From the NCBI GenBank assembly GCA_954871525.1, contig OX940866.1, positions 38,018,521-38,082,520 on the forward strand: DNA of 64,000 nt. The letters run 5' to 3'. Shown in pieces: positions 52,401 through 61,696 of this stretch. Under the pieces are notes generated by a model. The model saw nothing but the letters and a program-made list of their open reading frames with translations. It was not told the origin of the DNA and did not search any database. The translations under genes and the position numbers were made by a program. Each line of letters begins with the position of its first letter. Within the stretch, counting starts at the first letter, position 1. Origin of the DNA: Parietaria judaica. Taxonomy: Eukaryota; Streptophyta; Magnoliopsida; Rosales; Urticaceae.

Positions 52401-54263
52401 TTCAATTGGTTCGACTTTTAGGTCGTAAACAATGTAAAATAAAGAAATGCTATAGGAAACGCTCCTATGGAATTTAACGTCAACAATTTAATCCTTGCAT
52501 AGTTTTGCATGAGAACGCTTGTAATATTAAAATTCCAATGTATAAGCCCTAAAATCATTATTTTTTAAATTGGTTCGAAATTTAAGGTTGTAAAAAATGT
52601 AAAATAAAGAAATGCTATAGGAAATGCTATAGCATTTCCTACGGTATTTCTCGTCAACAATTTAATCCTTGCATATTTTTGCATGAGAACTCTTGTTATA
52701 TTCCAATTCCAATGTATAAGCCCTAAAATAATTATTTTTTCAATTGGTTCGAAATTTAAGGTTGTAAAAAATGTAAAATAAAGAAATTCTATAGCATTTC
52801 CTATGGCATTTCTCGTCAACAATTTAATCCTTGCATATCTTTGCATGAGAACTCTTGTTATATTCAAATTCCAATGTATAAGCCCTAAAATCATTATTTT
52901 TTCAATTGGTTTGAAATTTAAGGTTGTAAAAAATGTAAAATAAAGAAATGCTATAGGAAATGCTATAGCATTTCGTATGGCATTTCTCGTCAACAATTTA
53001 ATCCTTGAATATTTTTGCATGAGAACTCTTGTTATATTCCAATTCCAATATATAAGCCCTAAAATAATTATTTTTTCAATTGGTTCGAAATTTAAGGTTG
53101 TAAAAAATGTAAAATAAAGAAATTCTATAGCATTTTCTATGGCATTTCTCGTCAACAATTTAATCCTTGCATATTTTTGCATGAGAACTCTTGTTATATT
53201 AAAATTCCAATGTATAAGCCCTAAAATCATTATTTTTTCAATTGGTTTGAAATTTAAGGTTGTAAAAAATGTAAAATAAAGAAATGCTATAGGAAATGCT
53301 ATAGCATTTCCTATGGCATTTCTCGTCAACAATTTAATCCTTGCATATTTTTGCATGAGAACTCTTGTTATATTCCAATTCCAATGTATAAGCCCTAAAA
53401 TAATTATTTTTTCAATTGGTTCGAAATTTAAGGTTGTAAAAAATGTAAAATAAAGAAATTCTATAGCATTTCCTATGGCATTTCTCGTCAACAATTTAAT
53501 CCTTGCATATTTTTGCATGAGAACTCTTGTTATATTCAAATTCCAATGTATAAGCCCTAAAATCATTATTTTTTCAATTGGTTTGAAATTTAAGGTTGTA
53601 AAAAATGTAAAATAAAGAAATGCTATAGGAAATGCTATAGCATTTCGTATGGCATTTCTCGTCAACAATTTAATCCTTGCATATTTTTGCATGAGAAGTC
53701 TTGTTATATTCAAATTCCAATGTATAAGCCCTAAAATCATTATTTTTTCAATTGGTTCGACTTTTAGGTCGTAAACAATGTAAAATAAAGAAATGCTATA
53801 GGAAATGCTATAGCATTTCCTATGGAATTTAACGTCAACAATTTAATCCTTGCATATTTTTGCATGAGAACGCTTGTAATATTAAAATTCCAACGTATAA
53901 GCCCTAAAATAATTATTTTTTCAATTGGTTTGAAATTTAAGGTTGTAAAAAATATAAAATAAAGAAATGCTATAGGAAATGCTATAGCATTTCCTATGGC
54001 ATTTCTCGTCAACAATTTAATCCTTGCATATTTTTGCATGAGAACTCTTGTTATATTCAAATTCCAATGTATAAGCCCTATAATCATTATTTTTTCAATT
54101 GGTTTGAAATTTTAGGTCGTAAACAATGTAAAATAAAGAAATGCTATAGGAAATGCTATAGCATTTCCTATGGAATTTAACGTCAACAATTTAATCCTTG
54201 CATATTTTTGCATGAGAACGCTTGTAATATTAAAATTCCAATGTATAAGCCCTAAAATCATTA

Positions 54264-54300
54264 TTTTTTCAATTGGTTCGAAATTTAAGGTTGTAAAAAA
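54264..54300. repeat. Paired T6 and A6 tracts within the monomer (exemplar)
   Basis: A T6 run (54264-54269) and an A6 run (54295-54300) lie 31 bp apart centre to centre, close to three helical turns, with an AAATTT block between them. The pair recurs in nearly every monomer. Such spacing is compatible with intrinsic curvature; no bending has been measured here. Confidence 0.6.
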
Positions 54301-54311
54301 TGTAAAATAAA

Positions 54312-54335
54312 GAAATGCTATAGGAAATGCTATAG
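54312..54335. repeat. Tandem 12-bp duplication inside the monomer (exemplar)
   Basis: GAAATGCTATAG occurs twice back to back here. The 162-bp monomers have exactly one such unit, often as GAAATTCTATAG, and are otherwise collinear with the 174-bp form. The presence or absence of this unit therefore explains the main length difference in the array. Confidence 0.9.
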
Positions 54336-54353
54336 CATTTCCTATGGCATTTC
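54312..54353. repeat. 42-bp near-perfect palindrome of the monomer (exemplar)
   Basis: The two 21-base halves are reverse complements at 20 of 21 positions; the only mismatch is the eighth base from each end (T on the left, where a C would pair). The inner 26 bp (54320-54345) is a perfect palindrome with half-site ATAGGAAATGCTA. The same element is present in most 174-bp monomers. In monomers with CATTTCGTATGG one further base pair is lost. It could extrude as a cruciform or act as a dyad binding site, but the sequence alone does not show that either happens. Confidence 0.93.
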
Positions 54354-56571
54354 TCGTCAACAATTTAATCCTTGCATATTTTTGCATGAGAACTCTTGTT
54401 ATATTCAAATTCCATTGTATAAGCCCTAAAATCATTATTTTTTCAATTTATTTGAAATTTAAGGTTGTAAAAAATTGTAAAATAAAGAAATGCTATTGGA
54501 AATGCTATAGCATTTCGTATGGCATTTCTCGTCAACAATTTAATCCTTGCATATTCTTGCATGAGAACTCTTGTTATATTCAAATTCCAATGTATAAGCC
54601 CTAAAATCATTATTTTTTCAATTGGTTCGACTTTTAGGTCGTAAACAATGTAAAATAAAGAAATGCTATAGGAAACGCTCCTATGGAATTTAACGTCAAC
54701 AATTTAATCCTTGCATAGTTTTGCATGAGAACGCTTGTAATATTAAAATTCCAATGTATAAGCCCTAAAATCATTATTTTTTAAATTGGTTCGAAATTTA
54801 AGGTTGTAAAAAATGTAAAATAAAGAAATGCTATAGGAAATGCTATAGCATTTCCTACGGTATTTCTCGTCAACAATTTAATCCTTGCATATTTTTGCAT
54901 GAGAACTCTTGTTATATTCCAATTCCAATGTATAAGCCCTAAAATAATTATTTTTTCAATTGGTTCGAAATTTAAGGTTGTAAAAAATGTAAAATAAAGA
55001 AATTCTATAGCATTTCCTATGGCATTTCTCGTCAACAATTTAATCCTTGCATATCTTTGCATGAGAACTCTTGTTATATTCAAATTCCAATGTATAAGCC
55101 CTAAAATCATTATTTTTTCAATTGGTTTGAAATTTAAGGTTGTAAAAAATGTAAAATAAAGAAATGCTATAGGAAATGCTATAGCATTTCGTATGGCATT
55201 TCTCGTCAACAATTTAATCCTTGAATATTTTTGCATGAGAACTCTTGTTATATTCCAATTCCAATATATAAGCCCTAAAATAATTATTTTTTCAATTGGT
55301 TCGAAATTTAAGGTTGTAAAAAATGTAAAATAAAGAAATTCTATAGCATTTTCTATGGCATTTCTCGTCAACAATTTAATCCTTGCATATTTTTGCATGA
55401 GAACTCTTGTTATATTAAAATTCCAATGTATAAGCCCTAAAATCATTATTTTTTCAATTGGTTTGAAATTTAAGGTTGTAAAAAATGTAAAATAAAGAAA
55501 TGCTATAGGAAATGCTATAGCATTTCGTATGGCATTTCTCGTCAACAATTTAATCCTTGCATATTTTTGCATGAGAACTCTTGTTATATTCCAATTCCAA
55601 TGTATAAGCCCAAAAATAATTATTTTTTCAATTGGTTCGAAATTTAAGGTTGTAAAAAATGTAAAATAAAGAAATTCTATAGCATTTCCTATGGCATTTC
55701 TCGTCAACAATTTAATCCTTGCATATTTTTGCATGAGAACTCTTGTTATATTCAAATTCCAATGTATAAGCCCTAAAATCATTATTTTTTCAATTGGTTT
55801 GAAATTTAAGGTTGTAAAAAATGTAAAATAAAGAAATGCTATAGGAAATGCTATAGCATTTCGTATGGAATTTCTCGTCAACAATTTAATCCTTGCATAT
55901 TTTTGCATGAGAACTCTTGTTATATTCAAATTCCAATGTATAAGCCCTAAAATCATTATTTTTTCAATTGGTTCGACTTTTAGGTCGTAAACAATGTAAA
56001 ATAAAGAAATGCTATAGGAAATGCTATAGCATTTCCTATGGAATTTAACGTCAACAATTTAATCCTTGCATATTTTTGCATGAGAACGCTTGTAATATTA
56101 AAATTCCAACGTATAAGCCCTAAAATAATTATTTTTTCAATTGGTTTGAAATTTAAGGTTGTAAAAAATATAAAATAAAGAAATGCTATAGGAAATGCTA
56201 TAGCATTTCCTATGGCATTTCTCGTCAACAATTTAATCCTTGCATATTTTTGCATGAGAACTCTTGTTATATTCAAATTCCAATGTATAAGCCCTATAAT
56301 CATTATTTTTTCAATTGGTTTGAAATTTTAGGTCGTAAACAATGTAAAATAAAGAAATGCTATAGGAAATGCTATAGCATTTCCTATGGAATTTAACGTC
56401 AACAATTTAATCCTTGCATATTTTTGCATGAGAACGCTTGTAATATTAAAATTCCAATGTATAAGCCCTAAAATCATTATTTTTTCAATTGGTTCGAAAT
56501 TTAAGGTTGTAAAAAATGTAAAATAAAGAAATGCTATAGGAAATGCTATAGCATTTCCTATGGCATTTCTC

Positions 56572-58447
56572 GTCAACAAGTTAATCCTTGCATATTTTTG
56601 CATGAGAACTCTTGTTATATTCAAATTCCAATGTATAAGCCCTAAAATCATTATTTTTTCAATTTATTTGAAATTTAAGGTTGTAAAAAATTGTAAAATA
56701 AAGAAATGCTATAGGAAATGCTATAGCATTTCGTATGGCATTTCTCGTCAACAATTTAATCCTTGCATATTCTTGCATGAGAACTCTTGTTATATTCAAA
56801 TTCCAATGTATAAGCCCTAAAATCATTATTTTTTCAATTGGTTCGACTTTTAGGTCGTAAACAATGTATAATAAAGAAATGCTATAGGAAATGCTCCTAT
56901 GGAATTTAACGTCAACAATTTAATCCTTGCATAGTTTTGCATGAGAACGCTTGTAATATTAAAATTCCAATGTATAAGCCCTAAAATCATTATTTTTTAA
57001 ATTGGTTCGACTTTTAGGTCGTAAACAATGTAAAATAAAGAAATGCTATAGGAAATGCTAGCATTTCCTATGGCATTTCTCGTCAACAATTTAATCCTTT
57101 CATATTTTTGCATGAGAACTCTTGTTATATTCCAATTCCAATGTATAAGCCCTAAAATTATTATTTTTCAATTGGTTCGAAATTTAAGGTTGTAAAAAAT
57201 GTAAAATAAAGAAATTCTATAGCATTTCCTATGGCGTTTCTCGTCAACAATTTAATCCTTGCATATTTTTGCATGAGAACTCTTGTTATATTCAAATTCC
57301 AATGTATAAGCCGTAAAATCATTATTTTTTCAATTGGTTTGAAATTTAAGGTTCTAAAAAATGTAAAATAAAGAAATGCTATAGGAAATGCTATAGCATT
57401 TCGTATGGCATTTCTCGTCAACAATTTAATCCTTGCATATTTTTGCATGAGAACTCTTGTTATATTCCAATTCCAATGTATAAGCCCTAAAATAATTATT
57501 TTTTCAATTGGTTCGAAATTTAAGGTTGTAAAAAATGTAAAATATAGAAATTCTATAGCATTTCCTATGGCATTTCTCGTCAACAATTTAATCCTTGCAT
57601 ATTTTTGCATGAGAACTCTTGTTATATTCAAATTCCAATGTATAAGCCCTAAAATCATTATTTTTTCAATTGGTTTGAAATTTAAGGTTGTAAAAAATGT
57701 AAAATAAAGAAATGCTATAGGAAATGCTATAGCATTTCGTATGGCATTTCTCGTCAACAATTTAATCCTTGCATATTTTTGCATGAGAACTCTTGTTATA
57801 TTCAAATTCCAATGTATAAGTCCTAAAATAATTATTTTTTCAATTGGTTCGACTTTTAGGTCGTAAACAATGTAAAATAAAGAAATGCTATAGGAAATGC
57901 TATAGAATTTCCTATGGAATTTAACGTCAACAATTTAATCCTTGCATATTTTTGCATGAGAACGCTTGTAATATTAAAATTCCAACGTATAAGCCCTAAA
58001 ATAATTATTTTTTCAATTGGTTTGAAATTTAAGGTTGTAAAAAATATAAAATAAAGAAATGCTATAGGAAATGCTATAGCATTTCCTATGGCATTTCTCG
58101 TCAACAATTTAATCCTTGCATATTTTTGCATGAGAACTCTTGTTATATTCAAATTCCAATGTATAAGCCCTATAATCATTATTTTTTCAATTGGTTTGAA
58201 ATTTTAGGTCGTAAACAATGTAAAATAAAGAAATGCTATAGGAAATGCTATAGCATTTCCTATGGAATTTAACGTCAACAATTTAATCCTTGCATATTTT
58301 TGCATGAGAACGCTTGTAATATTAAAATTCCAATGTATAAGCCCTAAAATCATTATTTTTTCAATTGGTTCGAAATTTAAGGTTGTAAAAAATGTAAAAT
58401 AAAGAAATGCTATAGGAAATGCTATAGCATTTCCTATGGCATTTCTC
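56572..58447. repeat. 1,876-bp 11-monomer mosaic variant of the 13-mer
   Basis: Lengths are 175, 164, 171, 161, 174, 162, 174, 173, 174, 174 and 174. The first two and last three or four monomers follow the 13-mer. The middle (about 57082-57840) instead matches 61868-62640, sharing CCTTTCATATTTTTGC, CCTATGGCGTTTC and AAAATATAGAAATTC. The unit is therefore a mosaic of two HOR lineages, two monomers shorter than its neighbours. Confidence 0.87.
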
Positions 58448-59802
58448 GTCAACAATTTAATCCTTGCATATTTTTGCATGAGAACTCTTGTTATATTCAA
58501 ATTCCAATGTATAAGCCCTAAAATCATTATTTTTTCAATTTATTTGAAATTTAAGGTTGTAAAAAATTGTAAAATAAAGAAATGCTATAGGAAATGCTAT
58601 AGCATTTCGTATGGCATTTCTCGTCAACAATTTAATCCTTGCATATTCTTGCATGAGAACTCTTGTTATATTCAAATTCCAATGTATAAGCCCTAAAATC
58701 ATTATTTTTTCAATTGGTTCGACTTTTAGGTCGTAAACAATGTAAAATAAAGAAATGCTATAGGAAATGCTCCTATGGAATTTAACGTCAACAATTTAAT
58801 CCTTGCATAGTTTTGCATGAGAACGCTTGTAATATTAAAATTCCAATGTATAAGCCCTAAAATCATTATTTTTTAAATTGGTTCGAAATTTAAGGTTGTA
58901 AAAAATGTAAAATAAAGAAATGCTATAGGAAATGCTATAGCATTTCCTACGGTATTTCTCGTCAACAATTTAATCCTTGCATATTTTTGCATGAGAACTC
59001 TTGTTATATTCCAATTCCAATGTATAAGCCCTAAAATAATTATTTTTTCAATTGGTTCGAAATTTAAGGTTGTAAAAAATGTAAAATAAAGAAATTCTAT
59101 AGCATTTCCTGCATTTCTCGTCAACAATTTAATCCTTGCATATCTTTGCATGAGAACTCTTGTTATATTCAAATTCCAATGTATAAGCCCTAAAATCATT
59201 ATTTTTTCAATTGGTTTGAAATTTAAGGTTGTAAAAAATGTAAAATAAAGAAATGCTATAGGAAATGCTATAGCATTTCGTATGGCATTTCTCGTCAACA
59301 ATTTAATCCTTGAATATTTTTGCATGAGAACTCTTGTTATATTCCAATTCCAATATATAAGCCCTAAAATAATTATTTTTTCAATTGGTTCGAAATTTAA
59401 GGTTGTAAAAAATGTAAAATAAAGAAATTCTATAGCATTTCCTATGGCATTTCTCGTCAACAATTTAATCCTTGCATATTTTTGCATGAGAACTCTTGTT
59501 ATATTCAAATTCCAATGTATAAGCCCTAAAATCATTATTTTTTCAATTGGTTTGAAATTTAAGGTTGTAAAAAATGTAAAATAAAGAAATGCTATAGGAA
59601 ATGCTATAGCATTTCGTATGGCATTTCTCGTCAACAATTTAATCCTTGCATATTTTTGCATGAGAACTCTTGTTATATTCAAATTCCAATGTATAAGCCC
59701 TAAAATCATTATTTTTTCAATTGGTTCGACTTTTAGGTCGTAAACAATGTAAAATAAAGAAATGCTATAGGAAATGCTATAGCATTTCCTATGGAATTTA
59801 AC
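58448..59802. repeat. Last, shortened copy of the class D-led HOR
   Basis: Monomers are 175, 164, 174, 159, 174, 162, 174 and 173 bp. It follows the 13-mer but lacks an interior 336-bp dimer. One monomer has lost 3 bp (CATTTCCTGCATTTC near 59105). No class D monomer occurs to the right of this unit. Confidence 0.87.
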
Positions 59803-61696
59803 GTCAACAATTTAATCCTTGCATATTTTTGCATGAGAACGCTTGTAATATTAAAATTCCAACGTATAAGCCCTAAAATCATTATTTTTTCAATTGGTTT
59901 GAAATTTAAGGTTGTAAAAAATATAAAATAAAGAAATGCTATAGGAAATGCTATAGCATTTCTTATGGCATTTCTCGTCAACAATTTAATCCTTGCATAT
60001 TTTTGCATGAGAACTTTTGTTATATTCAAATTCCAATGTATAAGCCCTATAATCATTATTTTTTCAATTGGTTTGAAATTTTAGGTCGTAAACAATGTAA
60101 AATAAAGAAATGCTATAGGAAATGCTAGTATTTCGTATGGCATTTCTCGTCAACAATTTAATCCTTGCATATTTTTGCATGAGAACTCTTGTTATATTCC
60201 AATTCCAATGTATAAGCCCTAAAATAATTATTTTTTCAATTGGTTCAAAATTTAAGGTTGTAAAAAATGTAAAATAAAGAAATTCTATAGCATTTCCTAT
60301 GGCATTTCTCGTCAACAATTTAATCCTTGCATATTTTTGCATGAGAACTCTTGTTATATTCAAATTCCAATGTATAAGCCCTAAAATCATTATTTTTTCA
60401 ATTGGTTTGAAATTTAAGGTTGTAAAAAATGTAAAATAAAGAAATGCTATAGGAAATGCTATAGCATTTCGTATGGCATTTCTAGTCAACAATTTAATCC
60501 TTGCATATTTTTGCATGAGAACTCTTGTTATATTCAAATTCCAATGTATAAGCCCTAAAATCATTATTTTTTCAATTGGTTCGACTTTTAGGTCGTAAAC
60601 AATGTAAAATAAAGAAATGCTATAGGAAATGCTATAGCATTTCCTATGGAATTTAACGTCAACAATTTAATCCTTGCATATTTTTGCATGAGAACGCTTG
60701 TAATATTAAAATTCCAATGTATAAGCCCTAAAATCATTATTTTTTCAATTGGTTTGAAATTTAAGGTTGTAAAAAATATAAAATAAAGAAATGCTATAGG
60801 AAATGCTATAGCATTTCCTATGGCATTTCTCGTCAACAATTTAATCCTTGCATATTTTTGCATGAGAACTCTTGTTATATTCAAATTCCAATGTATAAGC
60901 CCTATAATCATTATTTTTTAAATTGCTTTGAAATTTTAGGTCGTAAACAATGTAAAATAAAGAAATGCTATTGGAAATGCTAGTATTTTCTATGGCATTT
61001 CTCGTCAACAATTTAATCCTTGCATATTTTTGCATGAGAACTCTTGTTATATTCAAATTCCAATGTATAAGATTTAAAATCATTATTTTTTCAATTGGTT
61101 CGAAATTTAAGGTTGTAAAAAATGTAAAATAAAGAAATGCTATAGGAAATGCTATAGCATTTCGTATGGCATTTCTCGTCAACAATTTAATCCTTGCATA
61201 TTTTTGCATGAGAACTCTTGTTATATTCAAATTCCAATATATAAGCCCTAAAATCATTATTTTTTCAATTTGTTCGACTTTTAGGTCGTAAACAATGTAA
61301 AATAAAGAAATGCTATCGGAAATGCTATAGCATTTCCTATGGAATTTAACGTCAACAATTTAATCCTTGCATATTTTTGCATGAGAACGCTTGTAATATT
61401 AAAATTCCAACGTATAAGCCCTAAAATAATTATTTTTTCAATTGGTTTGAAATTTAAGGTTGTAAAAAATATAAAATAAAGAAATGCTATAGGAAATGTT
61501 ATAGCATTTCCTATTGCATTTCACGTCAACAATTTAATCCTTGCATATTTTTGCATGAGAACTCTTGTTATATTCAAATTCCAATGTATAAGCCCTATAA
61601 TCATTATTTTTTCAATTGGTTTGAAATTTTAGGTCGTAAACAATGTAAAATAAAGAAATGCTATAGGAAATGCTAGTATTTCGTATGGCATTTCTC
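59803..61696. repeat. Class B-delimited modules
   Basis: Modules are 59803-60657 (855 bp: 174, 172, 162, 174, 173), 60658-61350 (693 bp: 174, 172, 174, 173) and 61351-61696 (174, 172). They resemble the modules of 26362-29283 in length and marks, including GTATAAGATTTAAAATC near 61063 and ATAAAATAAAG after the A6 tract. Confidence 0.83.

Larger units (their letters stand above)
45492..56571. repeat. 2,216-bp 13-monomer HOR, five consecutive full copies
   Basis: Class D monomers start at 45492, 47708, 49924, 52140, 54356 and 56572, a constant 2,216 bp. In the 47708 copy the monomers are 175, 164, 174, 162, 174, 162, 174, 162, 174, 173, 174, 174 and 174 bp. Copies differ by only a few visible substitutions, such as TCTTACAATTGGATTG at 49138 in one copy, CATTTCCTATGG for CATTTCGTATGG near 53305 in another, and AATTCCATTG at 54409. 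The first copy lacks the TTTTTTAAATTGG change that the next four share near 48131, 50347, 52563 and 54779. This is the most homogeneous and probably most recently amplified part of the window. Confidence 0.96.

Noticed and set aside
54276..54292. CENP-B box-like sequence around TTCGAA
   Set aside because: The minus strand matches the TTCG and the later A of the box but not the CGGG part; I count 6 of 9 core positions. Not enough to call a box.
54312..54353. Palindrome as a rho-independent terminator or transposon terminal inverted repeat
   Set aside because: It is present in most monomers, is AT-rich with no GC stem or coupled transcript, and no mobile element lies between copies.
57405..57707. 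Plus-strand open frames of 72-100 codons (for example here and at 62192-62494)
   Set aside because: These are the same monomer read on the other strand, recur with the HOR period and have no independent support.
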